A stretch of 5,993 bases of DNA from Neptuniibacter sp. (GTDB taxonomy: Bacteria > Pseudomonadota > Gammaproteobacteria > Pseudomonadales > Balneatricaceae), in NCBI GenBank assembly GCA_024686055.1, contig JAIBDV010000208.1, forward strand, positions 1 through 5,993, read 5' to 3'. The notes beneath the pieces were generated by a model, which was given only the letters and a program-made list of their open reading frames with translations, was not told the origin of the DNA and searched no databases. Made by a program: the position numbers and the translations under genes. Below are positions 1 through 5,230 of this stretch, in pieces. Every line of letters starts with the position of its first letter. Within the stretch, counting starts at the first letter, position 1.

Positions 1-446
1 AGGTGATCACCCAACATCACGTGGCGCTTCACAACGCGCACATTGGAACGCGGCGATATCACGCTGCTTCGGTAAGCGTTAAAGGTCACTTCGCCCGGTA
101 CACGTACGGTATCGGCAATCGCTTCCGCTTTAACCGCTGTGACTTTCAAGTTAATCATCTGACGTTGCTTGTCGCTCAGACGAATCGCACCTTCCTCGTC
201 ATGCTCGCCTTCATCTCCGGCAACTGCGCCCTCTTCATGACCATGGCCATCATCGTCGGCATCCGCATGCTCGTCTTCAGCACCTTCGGCATGTGCAGTG
301 TGGGATTCGGCACTCTCTTCCTGATGTTCAGCGGCTGGCATATCCGCCTCGACTTCATGTTCGTGACCGCTACCGGCGTATACGGCCATGCTGCCCGTGG
401 TCAGGCATAAGGCCAGCAGCAAACTCTGGATCTGCTTTTCTTTCAT
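1..446 (-). CDS. RND efflux periplasmic adaptor (CzcB/CusB-like), N-terminal part, runs off left edge
   Basis: This is the membrane-fusion (HlyD-type) adaptor that bridges an inner-membrane RND pump and an outer-membrane factor in metal export. The visible 148 codons start at the ATG at 446-444. Residues 1-24 are a Sec signal peptide (basic start, LLLALCL core, likely cleavage after VYA). Residues 25-86 form a low-complexity segment with nine His (28, 30, 41, 49, 52, 60, 68, 70, 82) and many Asp/Glu, as in adaptors of zinc, cobalt or copper pumps that bind metal. From residue 88 the sequence follows the family pattern: IRLSDKQRQMINLKV, then VRVPGEVTFNAYR, then VISPR and LGDHL, corresponding to the start of the beta-barrel and lipoyl-like domains. 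The start lacks a strong Shine-Dalgarno site and overlaps, as ATGA, a stop that is in frame with the upstream gene. Family assignment is firm; the metal is not decided. The C-terminal two thirds and the pump gene lie outside. Confidence 0.88.
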   Translation of the reverse strand, partial: MKEKQIQSLLLALCLTTGSMAVYAGSGHEHEVEADMPAAEHQEESAESHTAHAEGAEDEHADADDDGHGHEEGAVAGDEGEHDEEGAIRLSDKQRQMINLKVTAVKAEAIADTVRVPGEVTFNAYRSSVISPRSNVRVVKRHVMLGDH

Positions 447-526
447 CGATTCTCGTTCTCTGGAATGGGATGCTCTGGAAATTCTGTTTCTGGATCTGGG
501 ATCTGCAATTCAAACTGGCTGGATTA
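443..526 (-). other. In-frame open extension after the outer-membrane-factor stop codon
   Basis: After the TAA at 526-524 the same frame continues through 26 sense codons and stops at TGA 445-443, which overlaps the adaptor start as ATGA. The hypothetical tail is protein-like, with five Pro, six Glu and one Asp, and contains the repeated pattern FPEHP/IPEN. It directly follows a run of Gln codons (CAG CAG CAG TAA), so one C-to-T change from CAA would create the stop. Alternatively this is a plain 77-base spacer whose open frame is chance. Confidence 0.45.
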
Positions 527-1771
527 CTGCTGCTGCAACCAGAACAACGTCTGATGACTGTTCTTCAACCAAGTAACCAAGCTGAGGCTAGTTTGCGCCT
601 CCATCTCAATCTCGGCAGACATGGCTGCGTTACGCTGCTGAAGGTTTTGCAGATAAGCGGTCGTGGTGAGATCACCCAGATGCCACAGTTTCTTTAACTG
701 GTCGTTCAGGCGCGCCATATCCTGACGACGATCACCCTGATGCACCTGTAACTGACGCTGGTAGCGTTTGAAGATCTGCCAATCATTTTCAAGCTGACTG
801 ATGTTACGCACCATGCTGTTCTGCAACGCCTGATCCGACGCCTTACTCAATGACTGAGCAGCATCGATCTCTGCGGTATAGGTGTTACGCACATTGAGCG
901 GCATAGAGAAAGAGAGTGAAATCACATTATCATTGCCATCCTGTCCAAAACCCACGCCAAAGGTCGGATCAGCTTTAGACTCTCTTTCCGCTTTACGAAC
1001 GTTCAGCAGGGCATTCTGTGAGCGTGCCTCTGCAATCAACACTTCCGGCAGCTGCTGACTCAGCACCTTAAAATCAGGGGTATCATTTCCACCGACAAAT
1101 AACTGATCGGGCAGGCTGACATTAGTGTCGAACAACAAAGTGTCACGCTCGCTTTTTACCCGATGCGCTTCGTTTTGAGCTTCAGTGCGTTTCTGAATGG
1201 ATTCGGTCAGCGCCAGACGTACCAACTGCAGGTCCAGTTCACCTACATCACCCGCTTTCTGGCGTTTATCGGTCAACGTCACCAGATTCTGGGCGATATC
1301 CAATTGCTCCTGCGCCAGTACCAGCAACGCATCCGCCCGCCGCTGCTCGATCAGGTTGATTAACACCGTTGCGATCAGGTCGTTGCGAATTTGTTGCTGC
1401 TCCAGTCGCGTAATCTGTTCATTCTTATCGCCTATCTGCGCCAGCAATTCGGACTTATTTGTACGATCCCACTGCTGGGAGATACCAACCTGGTAAGCAC
1501 GTTCAGTTTTATCGTCGTAGCTCATCTCCAGCTCGGGGTTGTACATCGGCTGAGCGGCAGCATTATGAGCAGCTTCCGCCGCTTCCAGGTGATTATCTGC
1601 CTGCACCCATAATGGATGGGTCTGCAAGCGCTGTATCAAAGCATCGGACCAAGGTGCAGCCTGCACTGCAGGTACGGCAGTACCCAACAGCAATGTAATA
1701 CTCACTGCCCGACACACTTTGGAAAGCGGGTACTTGGACTGAAGACGCGAAGACAGGAGAGGTTTAACCAT
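524..1771 (-). CDS. CzcC-like outer-membrane factor (TolC family) of a metal efflux system
   Basis: This outer-membrane channel subunit receives substrate from the adaptor and RND pump. From the ATG at 1771 it is 415 aa. Residues 1-38 are a signal peptide with a long basic N-region and cleavage after AVQA; no lipobox Cys is present. The mature part has the two-fold OEP repeat of long amphipathic helices with beta strands between: HPLWVQADNHLEAAEAAHNAA and NPELEMSYDD near the start, a helical stretch rich in Gln/Glu/Leu, then FGVGFGQDGNDNVISLSFSMPL and another helical pair. The ATG is chosen over the TTG at 1774 because GGAGG (1785-1781) lies nine bases before it and the preceding small ORF ends in TGATG over it. 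The gene sits between that ORF and the adaptor in one transcription unit. The stop may be secondary: the frame reopens to the adaptor start. CzcC/CusC-type assignment rests on fold pattern plus neighbour; the substrate is unknown. Confidence 0.9.
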   Translation of the reverse strand: MVKPLLSSRLQSKYPLSKVCRAVSITLLLGTAVPAVQAAPWSDALIQRLQTHPLWVQADNHLEAAEAAHNAAAQPMYNPELEMSYDDKTERAYQVGISQQWDRTNKSELLAQIGDKNEQITRLEQQQIRNDLIATVLINLIEQRRADALLVLAQEQLDIAQNLVTLTDKRQKAGDVGELDLQLVRLALTESIQKRTEAQNEAHRVKSERDTLLFDTNVSLPDQLFVGGNDTPDFKVLSQQLPEVLIAEARSQNALLNVRKAERESKADPTFGVGFGQDGNDNVISLSFSMPLNVRNTYTAEIDAAQSLSKASDQALQNSMVRNISQLENDWQIFKRYQRQLQVHQGDRRQDMARLNDQLKKLWHLGDLTTTAYLQNLQQRNAAMSAEIEMEAQTSLSLVTWLKNSHQTLFWLQQQ

Positions 1772-1938
1772 CAATACATACCTCCGCGTATTACGCCTGA
1801 CATCTTATAGAATGGACGGAGCGGTTTAACCGGCACGCGAACCATCTGATACTGAGGAGTAACGAGAAAGGAAGACTGCGGCGTCAACCACCGCTGAACC
1901 ATAATAAATACCCGCCATAAGTTGGCTGCACTCAGCAT
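1771..1938 (-). CDS. Small basic 55-aa ORF translationally coupled to the outer-membrane factor
   Basis: I do not recognise this protein. The frame is open from an ATG at 1974, but the ATG at 1938 is preferred because AGGAG (1949-1945) lies six bases before it. The 55-aa product contains seven Arg/Lys and no Asp or Glu, begins MLSAANLWRVFIMVQRWL (a short hydrophobic, possibly amphipathic segment) and ends GVIRGGMY. Its TGA (1773-1771) overlaps the next ATG as TGATG, and the Shine-Dalgarno of the next gene lies inside its last codons. It could be a small membrane-active or accessory protein of the efflux operon (the position where CzcI-type genes sit, although no similarity is visible), or a leader whose translation opens the downstream start. 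The ribosome site and coupling support translation; function is open. Confidence 0.6.
   Translation of the reverse strand: MLSAANLWRVFIMVQRWLTPQSSFLVTPQYQMVRVPVKPLRPFYKMSGVIRGGMY
1781..1785 (-). promoter_or_regulatory. Shine-Dalgarno GGAGG deciding the outer-membrane-factor start
   Basis: GGAGG on the minus strand ends nine bases before the ATG at 1771-1769 and six before the in-frame TTG at 1774-1772. The ATG overlaps the upstream TGA, so both spacing and coupling favour the ATG. The tiny reading ATG TAT TGA just after the site is the end of the 55-aa ORF. Confidence 0.7.
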
Positions 1939-1944
1939 AAAACA

Positions 1945-1949
1945 CTCCT
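1945..1949 (-). promoter_or_regulatory. Shine-Dalgarno AGGAG deciding the 55-aa ORF start
   Basis: AGGAG lies six bases before the ATG at 1938-1936. No comparable site precedes the longer in-frame start at 1974, so the shorter 55-aa reading is preferred. Confidence 0.65.
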
Positions 1950-1991
1950 GATTCAATCTATTCTGAGGGGTCAAGCCGGTATCACCAACAC

Positions 1992-2056
1992 ACCGGATTT
2001 GACGTGTGACGGCAATGTAATAGAGTTAGATGAGTTGAAAATGACTAACCGGATTT
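1992..2056 (-). repeat. Direct repeat AAATCCGGT flanking the candidate efflux promoter
   Basis: The nonamer AAATCCGGT (minus strand) occurs at 2056-2048 and again at 2000-1992, exactly 56 bases apart, and both copies share GT two bases further on. They lie on either side of the candidate promoter for the efflux operon: one just upstream of the -35, the other just after the expected transcript start. This is a possible operator pair; chance is not excluded. Confidence 0.3.
2014..2041 (-). promoter_or_regulatory. Candidate sigma70-type promoter for the efflux operon
   Basis: On the minus strand TTTTCA (2041-2036) and TACATT (2019-2014) are separated by 16 bases and each matches consensus at four of six positions. 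They lie between the upstream terminator and the small ORF start, where a promoter is needed. The match is modest, and I see no MerR-type long-spacer dyad here. Confidence 0.35.
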
Positions 2057-2072
2057 ACCGTATTTCAGGCAC

Positions 2073-2117
2073 AAAAAAGCCAGCTAAAACGTTAGTGCTG
2101 ACGCTTTAGCTGGCTTT
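2073..2117 (-). terminator. Intrinsic terminator after the porin/lipoprotein unit
   Basis: The arms 2076-2088 (AAAGCCAGCTAAA) and 2105-2117 (TTTAGCTGGCTTT) pair perfectly over 13 bases. The inner bases extend the stem weakly around a short GTGC loop. On the minus strand the stem is followed by six T (2078-2073). It lies 30 bases after the 53-aa lipoprotein stop and isolates that unit from the efflux operon. Confidence 0.9.
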
Positions 2118-2147
2118 GTTAATGATTCATCATTCTGACGAGCAGCG

Positions 2148-2309
2148 TTAGAGATAATACCGCCACGCGCCTGATTTCCCCGTGATGAATCCATCACCTT
2201 CGACAGGTTTATCAGGGCTTGAGTCAACCTTAACCGCAGTTGGAGTACATCCCATCAGCGCGAGTAACATCAACCCTATCTGCGCGCAGAGTAGTCTGTG
2301 TTTCAGCAT
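2148..2309 (-). CDS. Small 53-aa lipoprotein coupled to the porin
   Basis: The ATG at 2309-2307 overlaps the porin stop as TGATG. The 53-codon frame encodes a basic start (MLKHRLL), a hydrophobic stretch, and a lipobox-like LMGC with the lipidated Cys at residue 21. A mature part of about 32 residues follows, beginning TPTAVKVDSS and ending SGAWRYYL. Met at position -2 of the lipobox is uncommon, but the rest fits signal peptidase II. There is no Asp right after Cys, so outer-membrane sorting is expected under the enterobacterial rule. No clear Shine-Dalgarno precedes it, so it probably depends on ribosomes finishing the porin. The terminator follows 30 bases after the TAA. I do not recognise the family; a partner or assembly aid for the porin is inference from the coupling. 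Confidence 0.72.
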   Translation of the reverse strand: MLKHRLLCAQIGLMLLALMGCTPTAVKVDSSPDKPVEGDGFITGKSGAWRYYL

Positions 2310-3511
2310 CAGAACTTAACGCGGGCACCTACCAGCGCGACAGTCACGTCATCGTAATCTTTACCCTGTGCACTGCGTTCAAACTGATTTAGGCTGAAGA
2401 AAACCTCCGTACCGTACTGCTGTACTTTCTGCACAACCTGTACACCGAAACCTTCGACTTCTTCACCCGCCTGCTGCTGCTCTTCGCTTAAACGGTAATC
2501 AACAGAGAATGCTGTTTTGCCCAGATTATTCAGGCTCGCCTGGTAACCCAGCTTGGTGTAGAAGTGCGATGGATCTGCGTTCGCAGCCGCACGGGAAGAG
2601 CCCGCTTTCAGATCCTGTGTGCCGTAAGACAGCATACCGTTCCAACCGTTGTTAAAAAGCACCGCAACCGAACCGTTCACCTGATTATCAACATCAGAAC
2701 TTTCTTTAGACGACTGATCTGCAAATGCCAGCGCAGCTTTAACTTTCATGCTGCTGTCCTTATAGCCGTAACGTGCAGCCAGATCCCAGGCTCCACCCTG
2801 CACGGCGCTGGTCGCCAACGCAAAACCACCCACGCTTGGCGTATCGTAACGAATACGATCATTACGCCCCAAACCATCCAGATTACTGGTTAACTTGCTT
2901 AACTTTGTGGAATCCAGAGAGCCATCCGCATTGCGGAACAACACACCCGCCGCGCCACCATTGTATGAACCACTCGCGACTGAGGTGCCAGACAGGTCAC
3001 TCTCAGAGGTACCGTCGGATGCGGTCCAACCCTGACCCAGCCACAGCTTGCCGTAGCGATCATGATCCAGATAGATCTCTGCACGGCGGTCGGTAAATGA
3101 CTGCGTACCGTCGCCAGATTCTTCGTTCAGCTGATTCACTTTCGCAGTACTATTCGATTCCAACTGAACTTCAATTGCACCACCAACCATCAGCTCTTTG
3201 CTAACCTCTGCCTCAACAATCGCGCGCAGACGGGTCGACGAGTTATCGTTGTCCACACTGTTCAGATAGGAGTCCGAACCGTCATCCACAACCTGAAGCC
3301 CGCGGTTAACCTGACCGGAGATTTCAAAGCTCATCTTTCTGGAATGGGAATTAACCGTACCGGTGTTCTGTTGGGCCTGAAGCTTCTGCATATCGCTTTT
3401 TAGCGTAGAGATCTCTTGCTGAAGATCTCCATATTCACTTGCCATTGCCATCTGAGGAAGAGTTGATGCACCTGCAAGTGCAACCGTCGCAATTATCATT
3501 TTGTTTTTCAT
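2309..3511 (-). CDS. General outer-membrane porin (Gram-negative trimeric porin type), 400 aa
   Basis: This encodes a beta-barrel channel for small hydrophilic solutes in the outer membrane. Residues 1-24 are a signal peptide ending AMA, with Ser 25 first in the mature chain. Residues 27-48 (LQQEISTLKSDMQKLQAQQN) form a short coiled-coil-like stretch, seen in some marine porins before the barrel. From about residue 58 the chain alternates polar and hydrophobic residues in short strands joined by Gly/Asp/Ser-rich loops, including DRRAEIYLDHDRYGKLWLGQGW and NDRIRYDTPSVGGFALATS, patterns typical of 16-strand porins. It ends ARVKF, with the terminal Phe used for BAM recognition. The length is normal for the family. 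The Shine-Dalgarno is weak (GAGTG about seven bases before the ATG). Upstream lie an AT-rich control region and a leader hairpin; downstream a coupled lipoprotein. Substrate selectivity cannot be read from the sequence. Confidence 0.93.
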   Translation of the reverse strand: MKNKMIIATVALAGASTLPQMAMASEYGDLQQEISTLKSDMQKLQAQQNTGTVNSHSRKMSFEISGQVNRGLQVVDDGSDSYLNSVDNDNSSTRLRAIVEAEVSKELMVGGAIEVQLESNSTAKVNQLNEESGDGTQSFTDRRAEIYLDHDRYGKLWLGQGWTASDGTSESDLSGTSVASGSYNGGAAGVLFRNADGSLDSTKLSKLTSNLDGLGRNDRIRYDTPSVGGFALATSAVQGGAWDLAARYGYKDSSMKVKAALAFADQSSKESSDVDNQVNGSVAVLFNNGWNGMLSYGTQDLKAGSSRAAANADPSHFYTKLGYQASLNNLGKTAFSVDYRLSEEQQQAGEEVEGFGVQVVQKVQQYGTEVFFSLNQFERSAQGKDYDDVTVALVGARVKF

Positions 3512-3615
3512 AACAGCACTCTGAATAGATTAATTATCGAGCATCAAGTTTCAGGTTCGAACCGTTTCTCTTCTTATATAAAAATCAGAACAAACCTCAC
3601 GATCAGATTAAAAAG

Positions 3616-3652
3616 AAGCACAGAGCAGCGAAGGGGTAGCCACCCCGTGCTT
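3616..3652 (-). promoter_or_regulatory. Hairpin in the presumed porin mRNA leader
   Basis: Two nested perfect inverted repeats are present: outer AAGCAC (3616-3621) with GTGCTT (3647-3652), and inner GGGGT (3633-3637) with ACCCC (3642-3646) around a four-base loop. The outer and inner stems stack on one side, with an 11-base unpaired bulge on the other. On the minus strand CTTTTT follows within a few bases, so it could act as an attenuator-like terminator, a stability element or a small-RNA target in the porin leader. Confidence 0.45.
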
Positions 3653-3658
3653 ATCAAA

Positions 3659-3669
3659 GATCGCCGATC
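3659..3669. repeat. Perfect 11-base palindrome GATCGCCGATC
   Basis: GATCG-C-CGATC sits immediately after the candidate porin -10, around the expected transcript start, where a repressor site would act. It is short, so it may be chance. Confidence 0.3.
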
Positions 3670-3670
3670 A

Positions 3671-3698
3671 ATTATTAATTCCAGAAATAACAAAACAA
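3671..3698 (-). promoter_or_regulatory. Candidate porin promoter
   Basis: On the minus strand TTGTTT (3698-3693) and AATAAT (3676-3671) are separated by 16 bases. The -10 matches five of six consensus bases, the -35 about three. A transcript starting near 3664 would carry a leader of about 150 bases containing the hairpin. The surrounding DNA is AT-rich, so alternative promoters cannot be excluded. Confidence 0.4.
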
Positions 3699-3736
3699 CT
3701 AAAAAGGCAAAACAAGCACAAATCCGATGTTTTTTA

Positions 3737-3766
3737 TTAACAACCTCTTAACATTTTCATTAACAG
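3737..3766 (-). repeat. Three phased TGTTAA repeats upstream of the porin promoter
   Basis: Read on the minus strand, CTGTTAA (3766-3760), ATGTTAA (3754-3748) and TTGTTAA (3743-3737) recur at steps of 12 and 11 bases, about one helical turn. Direct repeats of this kind are the usual binding layout for OmpR/PhoB-family regulators (Pho boxes repeat every 11 bases). They lie about 40 bases upstream of the candidate -35. An OmpR-family gene ends only about 230 bases further upstream, making it a candidate binder by inference. Confidence 0.5.
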
Positions 3767-3837
3767 TTCATATTCAACATTGAACCCTGAAATAGATGAT
3801 TTTTAGTACAGTTTCAAAATGGATATTTATCTGCATA

Positions 3838-3856
3838 CAAAATGAAAATCATTACA
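3838..3856. promoter_or_regulatory. Fur-box-like 19-mer
   Basis: The 19 bases from 3838 match the classical Fur consensus GATAATGATAATCATTATC at 14 positions, including the continuous AATCATTA core. It lies about 140 bases upstream of the candidate porin -35 with no gene start beside it, so its target (a distal porin promoter or an unseen small RNA) is unclear. In such AT-rich DNA a chance match is possible. Confidence 0.35.
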
Positions 3857-3949
3857 CTTTTAAAATCCACAAAAGCCCCGCCATACCTAACGCTCAAGAA
3901 GACAAGAACATAACCCAACAACCACCAGCCAAAGCTTTAAACAGGCATA

Positions 3950-3977
3950 AAAAAAGCAACCCAATGGTTGCTTTTTT
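3950..3977 (-). terminator. Intrinsic terminator after the response regulator gene
   Basis: The arms AAAAAAGCAACC (3950-3961) and GGTTGCTTTTTT (3966-3977) pair perfectly over 12 bases around a CAAT loop. It begins 23 bases after the regulator stop and gives a T tract on either strand, so it could act in both directions. It separates the regulator from the porin control region. Confidence 0.92.
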
Positions 3978-4000
3978 ACAAATACATAAATACATACAGA

Positions 4001-4687
4001 TCAACTTAACTGATGATTAACCTTCATAAAGGAATAGCCCCCACCCCATATCGTGCGTATATATTGCTTACCTATTTTACGACGTATATTTCTAATATGA
4101 ACCTGAACATTATTCCCAGCCGAATAATCACCCGAACATATAACAGCCTTAAGATCCTCTACGGAGAAAACCCGATCTGGATAGAGCATAATTATCCGAA
4201 ATATCTTTAACTCACTGAGCGTTAACTGGGCCACCTGATATTGGGACAGCGTCACTTCGCGACGCATCTCATCCAATATCAAACCAGCCAGGCGATATTG
4301 ATGCGGTGAGACCCAACATGACTGCTGTCCCTGAAATGACCGAATCGCCCAAATAAACATCTCTGTCGTCACGGGTCGTATTAGTATGTGCAGGAATGCA
4401 TTTTGGCGTTGTACACCCTCAGGCATACTGTCTTTGTGCTTGCCTTCCTCCGCGCACAACACCCACAGCTGTGGAATTCCCCTTTCCACCACCCTGTCCA
4501 TATGTAACCTGGCATCCCTCGCTACAAATGACCGATCATAGATAAGCAGTGCGGGTTCATGATGCCGACAGAGGGATATACCCTCTTCGACATCACAAAC
4601 CACATGAACCTCATAACCCAACGTCGCTAAATGATCGGACTGAATAACACGAAACACGGTATCAGATTCAATCCAGATAATTTTCAT
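4001..4687 (-). CDS. OmpR-family response regulator with degenerate receiver, 228 aa
   Basis: This is a two-domain transcription regulator. Residues 1-115 match a CheY-like receiver (MKIIWIESD, then LLIYD, then LWVLCAEE, then ILIRP). Asp 51 sits at the phospho-acceptor place, but one acid-pocket residue is Ser 8, the switch Thr/Ser is Cys 78 and the conserved Lys is Arg 104. Residues 131-223 are a winged helix of the Trans_reg_C type: LTLSELKIFRIIMLYPDRVFS, the recognition-helix region NNVQVHIRNIRRKIG, and the wing IRTIWGGGYSF. No histidine kinase lies beside it. It begins 45 bases after the 146-aa lipoprotein with no terminator between, so the two are probably cotranscribed. GAGG (4700-4697) nine bases before the ATG supports the start. 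The DNA-binding family is certain; phosphorylation control is doubtful and the target is unknown, the porin control region being the nearest candidate. Confidence 0.9.
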   Translation of the reverse strand: MKIIWIESDTVFRVIQSDHLATLGYEVHVVCDVEEGISLCRHHEPALLIYDRSFVARDARLHMDRVVERGIPQLWVLCAEEGKHKDSMPEGVQRQNAFLHILIRPVTTEMFIWAIRSFQGQQSCWVSPHQYRLAGLILDEMRREVTLSQYQVAQLTLSELKIFRIIMLYPDRVFSVEDLKAVICSGDYSAGNNVQVHIRNIRRKIGKQYIRTIWGGGYSFMKVNHQLS

Positions 4688-4732
4688 CAGTTACAGCCTC
4701 GAACGTCATTCAACTCAACAATTCTCAGACTC

Positions 4733-5173
4733 TCAGCCCTCTTCCTGATCCGGATGCTCTTTCGACCAACTGTCATGATGCACCACTTTAATCGCACTGA
4801 TCTGCTGCACCGATGGTTTCAGATGAGTCTGGAACGGTTCGAACTGTCGATTGTTGCCCGGATACATTTGATCAATCTCTAGATCCTGCAACAAGGCTCC
4901 ATCACGGCCGATCACCTCAATATGCAGGTGTCCAAGTATCAGCCCTCGGCCAATCGCTGAACGCTGCAACTTCCCGGTGACCAGCAACCCTTCTGTATCT
5001 TCCATAAGTTCCACGCTATTCACCCGGGCCGTCAGAGAATCCTCGGTCTGGATATCTATATTCTTATCTTTGATTGCCAATGCAGATGTACAGCCCGTCA
5101 GTACCGCAGACCCGGCCAGCACAAATAGCAGCAGCGGCATACGCAGTGTATTTTTACTCAATTTGATACTCAT
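4733..5173 (-). CDS. Outer-membrane-type lipoprotein of unknown function, 146 aa
   Basis: The frame is open from 5230, but the ATG at 5173 is chosen because AGGAGA (5186-5181) lies seven bases before it and a proper signal peptide begins there. Residues 1-27 have a basic N-region (SIKLSKNTLR), a hydrophobic core and lipobox LTGC with Cys 28. The mature chain starts TSALAIKDKN; the absence of Asp at +2 suggests outer-membrane sorting. Residues 45-130 look like a beta-sandwich with alternating hydrophobic strands (ARVNSVELM, GLLVTGKLQR, GHLHIEVIGRDGALL, then ISAIKVVHHDS), and the tail is acidic (EHPDQEEG). I do not recognise a named family; the pattern recalls small periplasmic transthyretin- or FxLYD-like domains. 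It probably shares a transcript with the response regulator 45 bases downstream, which raises the possibility of an envelope-sensing role, although nothing in the sequence proves it. Confidence 0.85.
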   Translation of the reverse strand: MSIKLSKNTLRMPLLLFVLAGSAVLTGCTSALAIKDKNIDIQTEDSLTARVNSVELMEDTEGLLVTGKLQRSAIGRGLILGHLHIEVIGRDGALLQDLEIDQMYPGNNRQFEPFQTHLKPSVQQISAIKVVHHDSWSKEHPDQEEG

Positions 5174-5191
5174 AAGATTCTCTCCTGTTGA

Positions 5192-5215
5192 GTGCGCCCT
5201 ATACACATAGCGCAC
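5192..5215 (-). promoter_or_regulatory. Inverted repeat just before the lipoprotein ribosome site
   Basis: GTGCGC and GCGCAC are perfect complements 12 bases apart, and the inner bases CTAT/ATAG also pair around ACAC if a two-base bulge is allowed. In the lipoprotein mRNA this hairpin would end five bases before the Shine-Dalgarno. It has no T tract, so it is not a terminator; it could be an operator or a leader structure that affects translation. Confidence 0.4.
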
Positions 5216-5230
5216 GATTTCTGAGCGCAA

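Larger units (their letters stand above)
3512..3949. other. AT-rich porin control region without protein genes
   Basis: This 438-base stretch holds the candidate porin promoter, leader hairpin, palindrome, phased repeats and Fur-like site listed separately. An open plus-strand frame (3796-4020) crosses the terminator, lacks a ribosome site and has biased AT-driven composition, so I do not call it. Nothing else resembles a protein or a tRNA. Confidence 0.6.

Noticed and set aside
1772..1774. TTG start for the outer-membrane factor one codon upstream
   Set aside because: The following ATG has better spacing to GGAGG and overlaps the upstream stop codon.
457..3350. The 12-mer TCTGGAATGGGA occurs near 459-470 and again inside the porin gene near 3338-3350
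   Set aside because: One shared 12-mer in about 6 kb is close to chance expectation and the second copy is in coding sequence; no transposon ends or target duplications are seen.
3655..3675. FNR-like TTGAT...ATC near the porin -10
   Set aside because: The half-sites do not match TTGAT-N4-ATCAA with the right spacing; the palindrome GATCGCCGATC explains the resemblance.
3796..4020. Open plus-strand frame of 74 codons in the porin control region
   Set aside because: It lacks a ribosome site, runs through the terminator hairpin and into the regulator's 3' end, and its composition reflects AT-rich DNA.
4690..4776. 29-codon minus-strand frame overlapping the end of the 146-aa lipoprotein and ending in TGATG at the regulator start
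   Set aside because: The start lies inside the lipoprotein gene with only a poor ribosome site; the sequence is basic and without recognisable features. The regulator has its own GAGG, so coupling is not needed. Chance is the simpler reading.
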